NCBI GenBank assembly: GCA_947346365.1
Contig: CANAAV010000014.1
Location: 1-64,000, forward strand
DNA from: an uncultured Flavonifractor sp.
GTDB lineage: Bacteria; Bacillota; Clostridia; Oscillospirales; Oscillospiraceae
DNA length: 64,000 nucleotides
Reading direction: 5' to 3'
In this document: positions 41,372-49,282 of the stretch, piece by piece
How the letters are laid out: each line of letters starts with the position of its first letter
Position numbering within the stretch: position 1 is the first letter of the stretch
Made by a program: the position numbers and the translations under genes
Notes under the pieces: generated by a model
Told to the model about the DNA's origin: nothing
Databases searched by the model: none
What the model saw: the letters and a program-made list of their open reading frames with translations, nothing else

Positions 41372-41925
41372 ATGAAGCGGAAAGTAATCATTACCGCCGC
41401 AGTCAACGGAGCGGCTCCCCGCAAAGCGCTCAATCCCGCTGTGCCGGAACAGCCCGCTGAAATCGCCCAGGCCGCCCGGGAGTGCTATGACGCCGGCGCG
41501 TCCATTGTCCACTTCCACATCCGCGGCCCCCAGGGTGCGCCGGCTTGCTCTGCGGATATCCTCAACAACGAGATTGACGGGGAGATACGCGCGCTCAGTC
41601 CCATCATCATACAGGCCTCCACAGCCCCTCTCAGGGACGTGGAGGAGAGCCTGGAGCTGTTTCAGGCCAAAAATCTGCCTGAAATGATGACCGTGGCCTT
41701 TGGTTTGATGCACCTGTCCACACCCAAAGGGGACACGCTTTATCCCTGTACCCGGTCCTTCCTGCGCCGCTTTCTGCTGGAGATGCGCAGCCACGGCGTC
41801 AAGCCGGAGCTAGAGCTGCTCAGCGGAGCCTCCGCAGACGACGCGCTGGAGCTGCTGGAGCAGTGGGACTGCCTGGAGCCGCCCATGTCCGCAGTGCTGC
41901 TGATGGGCCAGCCCATGCAGATGGA
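41372..41925 (+). pseudogene. N-terminal fragment of a second BKACE enzyme
   Basis: Starts with its own GGAAAGGAGTG ribosome binding site and ATG: MKRKVIITAAVNGAAPRKALNPAVPEQPAEIAQAARECYDAGASIVHFHIRGPQGAP. It has the metal-binding HFHIR region and continues through PELELLSGASADDALELLEQW. After about 175 of the expected 275-300 residues it runs, in frame, into the start of a ketopantoate-reductase-like gene. The C-terminal barrel strands and residues are missing. In intact clusters BKACE enzymes convert beta-keto acids and acetyl-CoA during lysine or carnitine-like fermentations. Confidence 0.75.
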
Positions 41926-41941
41926 AAAGGGAGGATGTCTG

Positions 41942-42122
41942 ATGATAAAACGAATCGCGGTCATGGGAGCCAGCTCTCCGGGCACCACCATGGGAGCCTT
42001 TCTGACCAAGCACGGCTGAGACGTAACCTTGGTGGACGCCTATCGGGAGCACGTAGACGCCCTGAATCAAACAGGGGCCCACATCATTGGCACTGTAAAT
42101 ATGACGGTTCTTGTAAAGGCCT
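41942..42122 (+). pseudogene. Ketopantoate-reductase-like fragment with in-frame TGA
   Basis: Behind AAGGGAGG, an ATG at 41942 opens MIKRIAVMGASSPGTTMGAFLTKHG. A TGA at 42017-42019 follows, then the same frame goes on with DVTLVDAYREHVDALNQTGAHIIGTVNMTV. This is the nucleotide-binding N-terminus of a PanE/ApbA-family 2-dehydropantoate reductase (usual form GxGxxG ... GYDVTLVDAY). The protein is cut after about 60 codons, where permease-like sequence begins. Both a nonsense mutation and a deletion are therefore present. Confidence 0.75.
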
Positions 42123-42125
42123 GCT

Positions 42126-42240
42126 ATGCCGACGCCTTTGATCTACAAGGGCTTCCACGCGCTGCCCGTGGCTATCGTTTCCAGCCTGGTGGTCATTCTG
42201 ACCAGCGGCCTGAACTGCGGCGAATGCGTCTATGACGCTT
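42126..42240 (+). pseudogene. Short permease fragment
   Basis: A stretch reading PLIYKGFHALPVAIVSSLVVILTSGLN resembles one conserved segment of GntP-type or related organic-acid permeases, where a YKGF-ALPVA pattern precedes a hydrophobic helix. Only about 35 codons remain, between the reductase and LUD-domain fragments. The family call is tentative because the piece is so short; the hydrophobic character and the abrupt frame changes on both sides are directly visible. Confidence 0.4.
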
Positions 42241-42247
42241 TCATCCG

Positions 42248-42606
42248 CGTCGGTATTCCTCACCTCCGCCAACGCCCTGGCCGAAACGGGAGAGCTGGTC
42301 AACATTGACGCTGGGGGCAACCGGGTAGCGGCAACCTGCTTCGGTCCGGAGCGCCTGATCTTTGTCATCGGTCTAAACAAGCTGACTCCCGATTTGGAAA
42401 GCGCGGTGCGCAGAGCCCGCAATGTGGCCGCCCCGCAAAACTGCGCCCGGCTCAACCGCAAAACGCCCTGCGCACAAGCTCAGGCGCGCTGCTTTGACTG
42501 CAGCAGCCCCGACCGGCTGTGTCAGGTCATGTCCATTCACTTTGGCCGGCCGCTGAACATTCCGGCGGCAGAAGTCCTCTTGGTCCGTGAAAGCCTGGGA
42601 TACTGA
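42248..42606 (+). pseudogene. LUD-domain (lactate utilisation-like) C-terminal fragment
   Basis: Reads SVFLTSANALAETGELVNIDAGGNRVAATCFGPERLIFVIGLNKLTPDLESAVRRARNVAAPQNCARLNRKTPC, then CFDCSSPDRLCQVMSIHFGRP and EVLLVRESLGY with a normal stop. This is the C-terminal half of the LUD/DUF162 family (LutB/LutC relatives). The cysteine-rich stretch is intact but the N-terminal half is missing. The last of the row of remnants from about 39.8 to 42.6 kb; function is presumed lost. Confidence 0.75.
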
Positions 42607-42657
42607 TTGTCCCGGACCGCCGTCTACCCATAACCATACTTTTTCCCTCCTCTAAGC

Positions 42658-42709
42658 GACACACAGAAGAGCCCCTCCGGCCTAGGCCGGAGGGGCTCTT
42701 CTGTGTGTC
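42658..42709. repeat. 25-bp perfect palindrome
   Basis: Arms 42658-42682 and 42685-42709 are perfect complements around TA, giving a 52-base palindrome. AAAAAA follows on the plus strand, so there is no T tract after the hairpin in either reading direction. It lies at the edge of the pseudogene region, next to a second hairpin. Confidence 0.8.
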
Positions 42710-42749
42710 AAAAAAGTCTCGCAGAGTTCGCGCCGCCGGGCGCGATTGA

Positions 42750-42780
42750 CGCGAAAAAGCGGCTTTGCCGCTTTTTCGCG
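42750..42780 (-). terminator. Hairpin after the TraB/GumN gene
   Basis: CGCGAAAAAGCGGC (42750-42763) pairs with 42767-42780 around TTT. On the minus strand the right arm contains TTTTT, as in terminators whose T tract lies inside the stem; it is 10 bases from the gene's stop. Confidence 0.6.
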
Positions 42781-42790
42781 GGACGGGACC

Positions 42791-44167
42791 TTAGGGCACC
42801 AGCTCTACGGTATACCCCAGATCCCGCAGGCCGGAAATAATCCCGCCGGGATCGCTCATGTGGCCCGCGCCCACCGCCATAAAGACGGTGTTCTGCCCCT
42901 CCTGCTCCAAATAACCGGCGGCGGCCTCGATCATGCCGGGGTCCCGGCCGGTAAACAGGCAGGATTGAAGCTGGTCGCCGCTGTTCACGATGGCGTTTTT
43001 ATCATAGGCCTTGTCAAAGCCCTCCGGGTCCCGGGCCTTCCAGGCCTCAAACATAGCCGCCATCACCTCTTCGTTCTGCTGTACTGCGGCAGCCGTCTCC
43101 TGGTCGGGCTCCGCCCCGGCCTGGGCAGCCTCATACAGGGACAGCGCACCCTCCAGATAGGCCTCCAGATACGCAGGATCCAGCGTGTCGAAAATATTCC
43201 CCTGGAGCGTATACGTCTCCACGCCCGCCACAGGGATATCCGCCCAGGAAGCCAGGCTGTTGCAGTACAGGTCAATGGCCATGGCGTTCGCGCTGCTGGT
43301 CTCATCCATCAGGGACAGCACCGTAAAGGAATTCGCCAGAGCCCAGGGCTTATAGAGGGCAAACTCCCCCTCCTGCATGCCCAGGCCGGTCAGCGCGGCG
43401 GACACCCGGCTATAGAGCTCCGCGCTGATATGCTCGGCCAGGGTGGTGCCGTCGCTGTAGAGCTGCATGGCCGCGAACTCTGCCTGTCCCTCGGCATCGT
43501 TGAAGTCCAGCTCAAACGCCACCGTACCGGCGCTGAGCAGAGCCTCCCGCACAGAGCGATGCAGGGGATACACATTGCTCCGGTCCAAGTGAATTGTACC
43601 CAGCAGGTACAGGGTATTCTCCCCATTGGTAGCCTTCCAAAGAAGTCCCTTGGACCCGGCGTCCTGGCTGTCATACACCGCCAAAATCAGCCGCTGGGTC
43701 ATAACCATGGCCTCCTGATAGGTGCACGGGCGCGCCTGGGCCAGACCGGCGCCGTCCCCCTGGGCCACACCCAGGCCGGACAAAAAGGCGTCCGCCCCCT
43801 CTTCCACGCCGGGCAGGGCGTAAGCTGCGCACTCCTGGTACAGGGCGTTCATCACCCCGCCCCGGGTCACGTCTACTACCAAAGGCTCCGCTTCCGCTTC
43901 TGCCGCCCGCACCGGCAGCTCCAGCGCCGCCAGCTTGGCGGAGAGTACGTCCGTCATGGCCTCCAGCTGCTCCAGAGTGATGGGCGATTGAATATATGTA
44001 GCGTAATCATCGTCCATCAGTCCCATAGCGTAGCTGTCCGCTATTGCGCTGTAGGCCCAGGGGGAGGGATACTGCTGGGGCTCCTCCGCCTGGGCGGCAA
44101 GGGCCGGAAAAACCAATGTAGCAGCCGCTAAGGCCGCCGCCAGCAAACACCTGGTCATCGTTCTCAT
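42791..44167 (-). CDS. Secreted TraB/GumN-family protein
   Basis: A 458-residue protein with a signal peptide (RCLLAAALAAATLVFPALAAQA, cleavage near AQA-EE) and an N-terminal region resembling one S-layer-homology-like repeat (SPWAYSAIADSYAMGLMDDDYATYIQSPITLEQLEAMTDVL). The TraB/GumN domain follows: ENTLYLLGTIHLDRSNVYPLHRSVREALLSAGTVAFELDF with the conserved GTIH, and the closing VFMAVGAGHM. The GTIH and GxGH histidines suggest a metal-dependent hydrolase or peptidase fold related to pheromone-inactivating TraB proteins. The substrate is unknown. It probably acts outside the membrane. Confidence 0.85.
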   Translation of the reverse strand: MRTMTRCLLAAALAAATLVFPALAAQAEEPQQYPSPWAYSAIADSYAMGLMDDDYATYIQSPITLEQLEAMTDVLSAKLAALELPVRAAEAEAEPLVVDVTRGGVMNALYQECAAYALPGVEEGADAFLSGLGVAQGDGAGLAQARPCTYQEAMVMTQRLILAVYDSQDAGSKGLLWKATNGENTLYLLGTIHLDRSNVYPLHRSVREALLSAGTVAFELDFNDAEGQAEFAAMQLYSDGTTLAEHISAELYSRVSAALTGLGMQEGEFALYKPWALANSFTVLSLMDETSSANAMAIDLYCNSLASWADIPVAGVETYTLQGNIFDTLDPAYLEAYLEGALSLYEAAQAGAEPDQETAAAVQQNEEVMAAMFEAWKARDPEGFDKAYDKNAIVNSGDQLQSCLFTGRDPGMIEAAAGYLEQEGQNTVFMAVGAGHMSDPGGIISGLRDLGYTVELVP

Positions 44168-44298
44168 GCTGTAGATTACTCCTTTCTTTTCTGCACTGCA
44201 CAGGGCATATCTGATACAGATTAGAGTGTACCATGTTTCGGAAAAAAGTCAATGGAAAGCTGAGGCCGGAAAAGTCTGCTGTCTCTTATGCAGTGATT

Positions 44299-44315
44299 AC
44301 TAGTTTAAAACTAGT
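44299..44315. promoter_or_regulatory. 17-bp palindrome, likely XRE operator
   Basis: ACTAGTTTAAAACTAGT is a perfect palindrome around a central A, 67 bases before the XRE gene's ATG. A TATAAT at 44337-44342 lies downstream with a poor -35. Binding by the XRE protein is inferred. Confidence 0.5.
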
Positions 44316-44381
44316 ATATCCTGTGTTATAGCATGTTATAATATGTTTGTCAAGATGCTACCCTTAAACTGGGTGAGTGGA

Positions 44382-44633
44382 ATGAAAGCAAAACAGGACA
44401 CCGCGCGGTTCCGGGATTATTACATCGGGATCGGCATCCGCATTTCCTATTTCCGCAAGCTGCGGGGGTACAGCCAGGAGCAGCTTGCCGAGCGCGCCGG
44501 ACTCAGCCCCGGCTTTTTGTCCCAGGTGGAAGCCCCCGGCATGGCGGTGGGGGTCTCGCTCAACACGCTTTTCTCCATTGCCGAGGCCTTGGACATTCCG
44601 GCCTATAAGCTGCTGCAATTGGACGAGCCGTAA
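44382..44633 (+). CDS. XRE-family DNA-binding protein
   Basis: An 83-residue protein consisting of one helix-turn-helix domain: IRISYFRKLRGYSQEQLAERAGLSPGFLSQVEAPGMAVGVSLNTLFSIAEALDIPAYKLLQL. The recognition-helix region (SPGFLSQVE) is typical of SinR/Xre regulators. I preferred the ATG at 44382 (MKAKQDTARF) over one 39 bases upstream because GGGTGAG precedes it and the residues between are unlike the family. It is a single gene divergent from the TraB/GumN gene; a palindrome in the gap could be its operator. No effector domain is present. Confidence 0.75.
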   Translation: MKAKQDTARFRDYYIGIGIRISYFRKLRGYSQEQLAERAGLSPGFLSQVEAPGMAVGVSLNTLFSIAEALDIPAYKLLQLDEP

Positions 44634-44728
44634 AAAACGCCGCTGTACGTTTTGCCTATTGTGTCTAATGACTTTTCCCGTCAAAAGGGATATACTATGG
44701 GCAAAAGAAAGGATTGAGGGGTGCTGTT

Positions 44729-45310
44729 ATGCGGGAATATTTAAAAAATATGAAGATCAGCTTCCTCCTGGCCGCGGCGCTGTATATTCTTTTGGGGCTG
44801 GTGCTGCTCATCTGGCCCGGCGCCACCGCCACGGTCGTCTGTTACGCCTTTGGCGGCATTCTGGCCCTATATGGGGCGGCCTCTATTTTAAGCTTCTTCC
44901 TCAGCCGGGCGTCCGGCTTCGCCTTCGAGCTTCTCTCCGGCATCGTGTCCGCCGCTCTGGGCATTCTCCTGTTGGTGCGGCCTGAAATTGTAATCTCCGT
45001 TCTGCCGGTGGTGCTGGGCCTGTTCATCCTGGTGGACGGACTGGTCAATCTCAAGCGGGCGTTGGAACTGCGCCGCCTGGAATACTCCCGGTGGGCGGTA
45101 AGCCTGGCGCTCTCCCTGGTCTCGCTGATTCTGGCTCTGGTGGTGCTTTTCCACCCCTATCTGACCGCGGAAGCCCTAGTCAGGGTCATCGGCGCTGTGT
45201 TTGTCTATGAGGGGCTCAGCGATTTGTGGACCATTCTCATGGTCTCCCGCATGACCCGCCAGCTGCGCAAGCGCCTGCCTATCGAGGTGGACCCCATTGA
45301 TGTGGAGTAG
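44729..45310 (+). CDS. HdeD/DUF308 membrane protein
   Basis: A 193-residue protein with six membrane helices arranged as three pairs: NMKISFLLAAALYILLGLVLLIWPGATATVVCYAFGGILALYGAASIL, IVSAALGILLLVRPEIVISVLPVVLGLFILVDGLVNL and WAVSLALSLVSLILALVVLFHPYLTAEALVRVIGAVFVYEGLSDLW. This repeat pattern with a WPG/RPE/HPY turn in each pair defines the DUF308/HdeD family. HdeD confers acid resistance in enteric bacteria; in clostridia the role is unproven. The ATG follows GAGGGG by 7 bases. It lies 95 bases after the XRE gene and may share its transcript. Confidence 0.85.
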   Translation: MREYLKNMKISFLLAAALYILLGLVLLIWPGATATVVCYAFGGILALYGAASILSFFLSRASGFAFELLSGIVSAALGILLLVRPEIVISVLPVVLGLFILVDGLVNLKRALELRRLEYSRWAVSLALSLVSLILALVVLFHPYLTAEALVRVIGAVFVYEGLSDLWTILMVSRMTRQLRKRLPIEVDPIDVE

Positions 45311-45330
45311 CCGCCGTCCCGCCGCAGCCG

Positions 45331-45373
45331 AAACAAAACCGCCGCAGTATGCTCCTGCGGCGGTTTTGTTTTT
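45331..45373. terminator. Bidirectional terminator
   Basis: A 17-bp perfect stem (45331-45347 with 45355-45371), loop of 7, TTTTT on the plus strand and A-rich sequence on the far side. It lies between the HdeD-like gene and the convergent MecA-like gene. Confidence 0.9.
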
Positions 45374-45398
45374 AGAATTCGTATTCATTCAGACCCGG

Positions 45399-45893
45399 TT
45401 AAACCGGAAAATGGGACAAAAGCTCGCTTAGCGCGTCGCCGCTGAGCACCGGTTCGCCGTGTTCCAGCAGGCGGGCCTCCAGGTGGGGCTGACTGCGCTC
45501 CTCCCGGCCGAACTCCGTCAGCACGGCGGCGGCCTGCCGCTCCCCGGCGGGGAGGCTGAGCCAATACTCCCCCCTCCACCAGAGCAGGTCTGCCTGGGGC
45601 CTGGGCTCCGGCAGGGCCCGCGCCCCATCCAGCAGATCCTCCAGACACTCAAAGCTGAACCAAGCCCGCTCCGGCAGGCACACATGGGCAAACACCAGCA
45701 CACCGCAGGGATCCGGATACGCCTCGATCTCAATCTCCCCATCCAAAACCAGGCCCGCCTGGTCAAACGCCCTCTGCGTCAGCTCCAGCGCCCGCTCCAG
45801 CGTCAGTTCGTCGGGAGTCAGGCCGTGCTCCTTCAGGTCGGATGGGGTAATGTACAAGGCCATGCTGGTGGTTCCAATCGGTTGGATCGTCAT
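45399..45893 (-). CDS. MecA-like adaptor protein
   Basis: A 164-residue acidic protein. The N-terminus MTIQPIGTTSMALYITPSDLKEHGLTPDELT resembles the substrate-binding domain of MecA (I-x-I-x-P-x-DL-x-x-G). The C-terminal region has FECLEDLLDGARAL, a beta strand pair (ADLLWWRGEYWLSLP) and LTEFGREERSQPHLEARLLEHGEPVLSGDALSELLSHF, matching the ClpC-binding domain of MecA/YpbH. It is shorter than Bacillus MecA (218 residues), mainly in the linker. By family role it would hand substrates to ClpCP. The ATG follows GGAGG by 7 bases. The assignment is by pattern and should be seen as likely, not certain. Confidence 0.65.
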   Translation of the reverse strand: MTIQPIGTTSMALYITPSDLKEHGLTPDELTLERALELTQRAFDQAGLVLDGEIEIEAYPDPCGVLVFAHVCLPERAWFSFECLEDLLDGARALPEPRPQADLLWWRGEYWLSLPAGERQAAAVLTEFGREERSQPHLEARLLEHGEPVLSGDALSELLSHFPV

Positions 45894-46037
45894 GGCGCGC
45901 CTCCTTCATTTTATGAGAATGGATGCTACTATTATAGTAGCCCGGCGGCGGTTTGGATAGCTGTAATAATTGGAGAGCTCCGCCGGAAGTCCGGCGGTGT
46001 TCTCATAAAGCAAGGGGTAGCAAAGCTGAAAATATTG

Positions 46038-46046
46038 TGATATAAT
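46038..46046 (+). promoter_or_regulatory. Extended -10 element before the Nudix gene
   Basis: TGATATAAT (TG, one base, TATAAT at 46041-46046), about 90 bases upstream of the Nudix start. No good -35 box was found, which extended -10 promoters tolerate. The 245-base gap holds nothing else clear. Confidence 0.5.
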
Positions 46047-46138
46047 AACCATAAAACATTTTGCGCCTCGGGCGCAGCCGCCCCCAGCCCACTGCGGAGG
46101 CCGGAACGCTTTTTTATGGAAACAGGAGTTAGCATCAT

Positions 46139-46675
46139 ATGGATCTGATTGAAAAGACGGTAGAACAGCAGGTACTTTTTCAGGGCAGCATCATCCGCGT
46201 GCGCAAGGACACCGCCCGGCTGCCTAACGGGCGTCTCGCCGGGCGCGAGGTGGTGGAGCACCCCGGCGGGGTGGCCATACTGGCCCTCCACGACGACGCC
46301 ACCGTCAGCGTAGTGCGTCAATTCCGCTATCCCTTCCAGGCCGTTATCACCGAGCTGCCCGCCGGGAAGCTGGAATACGGCGAGGAGCCCCGCTTGGCGG
46401 CGCTGCGCGAGCTGGAGGAGGAAGTGGGCATCAGGGCCGGAAAGCTGACCTATCTGGGCTGCCTCTACGCCTCCCCCGGCTTTTGCACCGAAGTACTGCA
46501 TATGTACCTGGCCCAGCAGCTGCAGCCGGGCCGGCTCCATCCGGACGAGGACGAATTTCTAGAAAGTGAGCGCGTGCCCTTTCAGACGCTGGCCGGCCAG
46601 GTCATGAGCGGCGAAATCAAGGACGCCAAAACCGTGGCTCTTGTACTCAAGACAAAGGCCGTTTTGGGGCTGTAA
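46139..46675 (+). CDS. nudF: Nudix hydrolase, ADP-ribose pyrophosphatase type
   Basis: A 178-residue enzyme with the complete Nudix box GKLEYGEEPRLAALRELEEEVGI (residues about 79-101) and the surrounding elements VVRQFRYPFQAVITELPAG and LYASPGFCTEVLHMYLAQQL of ADP-ribose pyrophosphatases. It hydrolyses ADP-ribose or related sugars to AMP and sugar phosphate in the cytoplasm, a housecleaning role. The ATG follows AGGAG by 10 bases. It ends 19 bases before the walR start, so it may be co-transcribed with the wal operon. Confidence 0.88.
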   Translation: MDLIEKTVEQQVLFQGSIIRVRKDTARLPNGRLAGREVVEHPGGVAILALHDDATVSVVRQFRYPFQAVITELPAGKLEYGEEPRLAALRELEEEVGIRAGKLTYLGCLYASPGFCTEVLHMYLAQQLQPGRLHPDEDEFLESERVPFQTLAGQVMSGEIKDAKTVALVLKTKAVLGL

Positions 46676-46694
46676 GCAAACACGGGAGGACAAT

Positions 46695-47402
46695 ATGAGC
46701 AAGCGTGTTTTAATTGTCGAGGATGAAAAGAATATTGTAGATATCCTGAGCTTCAACCTGGGCCGGGATGGGTATGAAACGCTGGAGGCCTATGACGGCG
46801 CGTCAGGGCTGAAGCTGGCCATGGAACAGGACCCCGACTTAATCCTTCTGGACCTGATGCTCCCCAAAATGAACGGGTTTGACGTGTGCCGCAGCCTCCG
46901 CCAGGCGGGGCGCAGCACCCCCGTAATTATGCTCACTGCCCGCGAGGAGGAGACCGACAAGGTTCTGGGCCTGGAGCTGGGCGCCGACGACTATATTACA
47001 AAGCCCTTCTCCATGCGGGAGCTGCTGGCCCGGGTAAAGGCCAACATCCGCCGCAATGAGATGTCCTCTGCCGCCGCGCCGGCCGCCCCCGGCGCGGGCG
47101 AGCGCATAAGCCTGGGCCGCATCGCCATTGACCCGGAGCTGATGGTGGCCTATAAGGACGGCAAGACGCTGGAGCTCACCCAGCGGGAATACGAGCTGCT
47201 GAAATACCTGGGCAGCCAGCCGGGCAAGGTCTTTTCCAGGGAAGCCTTGATGGAACACGTGTGGAATTACGAGGGCTACGTGGGCGACGTGCGCGCCGTA
47301 GACGTGGCGGTGCGCCGCCTGCGCGAAAAGGTGGAGGACGACCCCGCCCAGCCCCAGTTTATCATTACCCGGCGGGGTCTGGGCTACCTGTTCAACCTTT
47401 AA
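46695..47402 (+). CDS. walR: WalR/PhoB-type response regulator
   Basis: A 235-residue OmpR-family regulator: receiver domain (RVLIVEDEKNIVDILSFNLGRDGYETLEAYDG, phosphoacceptor in LILLDLMLPKMNG, YITKPFSMREL) and winged-helix output domain (LTQREYELLKYLGSQPGKVFSREALMEHVWNYEGYVGDVRAVDVAVRRLREKVEDDPAQPQFIITRRGLGYLF). The ATG follows GGGAGG by 5 bases. The four-gene order regulator, HAMP-PAS kinase, YycH-like and YycI-like identifies it as WalR, the usually essential regulator of cell-wall metabolism in Firmicutes, rather than PhoB. Confidence 0.85.
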   Translation: MSKRVLIVEDEKNIVDILSFNLGRDGYETLEAYDGASGLKLAMEQDPDLILLDLMLPKMNGFDVCRSLRQAGRSTPVIMLTAREEETDKVLGLELGADDYITKPFSMRELLARVKANIRRNEMSSAAAPAAPGAGERISLGRIAIDPELMVAYKDGKTLELTQREYELLKYLGSQPGKVFSREALMEHVWNYEGYVGDVRAVDVAVRRLREKVEDDPAQPQFIITRRGLGYLFNL

Positions 47403-47497
47403 GCGGCAAATGCCCCAACCCGTTCCGCCATCCCGGCGCACTCTGGTAAAAACTACGGCCTCCCCCTGCCGGGGCAGCCGCAGGGGGAGGGATCCGC

Positions 47498-49282
47498 TTG
47501 TTTCGCAGCCTGCATATGAAGCTGATGCTCATCATGACGCTGCTCATCGTGGCGGTCATGACGGTAGTAGGCGCGTTTCTCATCAACTCCGTGGTCAATT
47601 ACTATATTCAGGAGTTCTATGCCCAGATGTCCGAAGCCTTTGAGGACCCGGATTTTTGGGAGGACCTGCAAACCCCCGCCGACGGGGAAGAGGACGGCGC
47701 GGCCAGCATTGAGCACATCCTGCGCACCTATAACAGCGCTCTGGGCGTCAACAACCGCAGCCGCAAGTACTACGTGCTGGACGGCGGCGACGCCCACTGG
47801 CTGGCCGGCTCCGACGGGGAGGAGGCCGGGCAGCCAGTGGCCCTCACCCGAAACCTGAGTTTAGCCCTTGCCGGAATCCAGGGGGACGAGAGCGACCCTG
47901 CGGCGGACTTCATGGACGTGGCTGTCCCCGTGCAGCGGGGCGGCGCAGGGTACATCATTTATGTGCGGGACGACCGCTCCACCATCCGCGCCCTGAATAA
48001 CGAGCTGATTACCCTGATTTTAGAGGCTCTGCTGTTTGGACTGGTCATCTCCGTGCTGCTCTCCTTTTTGCTCTCGAAAACCCTTATCACCCCCATCGAG
48101 CGGCTGACCGAGGGGGCGGAACGGGTAGCCGACGGGGATTTTTCCAAAAAAATTGAAGTGGCCTCCCGAGATGAAATCGGCGTTCTCACCGGCACCTTCA
48201 ACGATATGGCCCTTCAGCTTAAAACCACCCTGGAGGAGGTGGAAAACCAGCGCAACAAACTGGACACCCTCTTCCTTCATATGACCGACGGCGTGGTGGC
48301 CTTCTCCCGGGACGGGGCGGTAATCCAGTCCAATCCCGCCGCCGAGGAAATGCTGGGCCGGGCCATCCCCATCGGGGGCAGTGAAGATTACGATACGCTC
48401 TTTTCCGATATCGCCCCCCTGCAGGGCGTGCTGGCAGTGGAACAGCCGGGTTATTTAGACGGCGACCGGGACGTGGACGGGCGAAACCTACAGCTGCTGC
48501 TCACCCCCTTTGACCAGGGACGGCAGGGTGGCGTGCTGGTGGTCATCCACGACGTGACCCAGCAGCGTAAAACCGAGGACATGCGCCGGGAATTTGTCGC
48601 CAACGTCTCCCACGAGCTGCGCACCCCCCTCACCAATATCCGCTCTTATGCGGAAACTCTGGCCGATAGCGCCGGAGAGCTGCCCCCGGAGCTGGAAAAG
48701 AATTTTTTGGGGGTTATTTTGAATGAATCCGACCGGATGACCCACATCGTGCAGGATCTGCTTACCCTCTCCCGGTTTGATTCCGGGCGCAACGAGCTCA
48801 AGCTCGCCCCTTTCCCCTTTGGGCAGGCGGTTCAGGACGTGTACAATGCCATCCTCATGGAGGCCCAGCGCCACGGGCACACCGTAGAGCTCAAGCTCCC
48901 CGGCCAGCTGCCCGACGTGATGGGCGACCGCGAGCGGGTGGTTCAGGTCATGATGAACGTGGTATCCAACTCCATCAAGTATACCCCAGACGGCGGGCAC
49001 ATCCGTATATCCGCCGGACGCCGGGGACCCCGCGTGTGGATGGAGGTGGAGGACAACGGCATTGGCATCCCCATGGAGGACCGCGGGCGTATTTTTGAGC
49101 GCTTTTACCGGGTGGACAAGGCCCGCTCCCGGGAATCCGGCGGCACGGGTCTGGGACTGTCCATCGCCAAGGAAATTGTGGACCGGCACGAGGGGAGCCT
49201 GGAGCTAGTAAACCGGCCCGGGCCGGGTCTCACTGTCCGGCTGACCCTGCAAGTGGAGGGACCCCGCCATGGAAGGAACTAG
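47498..49282 (+). CDS. walK: WalK-type sensor histidine kinase
   Basis: A 594-residue kinase starting with TTG 7 bases after GGAGGG. Membrane helices lie at about 7-27 and 160-185 with an extracytoplasmic domain between them. The HAMP domain follows (LITPIERLTEGAERVADGDFSKKIEV), then PAS (LDTLFLHMTDGVVAFSRDGAVIQSNPAAEEMLG), HisKA (FVANVSHELRTPLTNIRSYAETL) and ATPase (MNVVSNSIKYTPDGGHIRI, ESGGTGLGLSIAKEIVDRH). This is the WalK domain order. It would sense wall state or lipid II and phosphorylate WalR. The YycH-like gene overlaps its last 14 bases. Confidence 0.87.
   Translation: MFRSLHMKLMLIMTLLIVAVMTVVGAFLINSVVNYYIQEFYAQMSEAFEDPDFWEDLQTPADGEEDGAASIEHILRTYNSALGVNNRSRKYYVLDGGDAHWLAGSDGEEAGQPVALTRNLSLALAGIQGDESDPAADFMDVAVPVQRGGAGYIIYVRDDRSTIRALNNELITLILEALLFGLVISVLLSFLLSKTLITPIERLTEGAERVADGDFSKKIEVASRDEIGVLTGTFNDMALQLKTTLEEVENQRNKLDTLFLHMTDGVVAFSRDGAVIQSNPAAEEMLGRAIPIGGSEDYDTLFSDIAPLQGVLAVEQPGYLDGDRDVDGRNLQLLLTPFDQGRQGGVLVVIHDVTQQRKTEDMRREFVANVSHELRTPLTNIRSYAETLADSAGELPPELEKNFLGVILNESDRMTHIVQDLLTLSRFDSGRNELKLAPFPFGQAVQDVYNAILMEAQRHGHTVELKLPGQLPDVMGDRERVVQVMMNVVSNSIKYTPDGGHIRISAGRRGPRVWMEVEDNGIGIPMEDRGRIFERFYRVDKARSRESGGTGLGLSIAKEIVDRHEGSLELVNRPGPGLTVRLTLQVEGPRHGRN

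Noticed and set aside
42746..44131. A 461-codon plus-strand open frame
   Set aside because: It runs antisense to the TraB/GumN gene, which has a signal peptide and conserved motifs. The antisense product has no family features.
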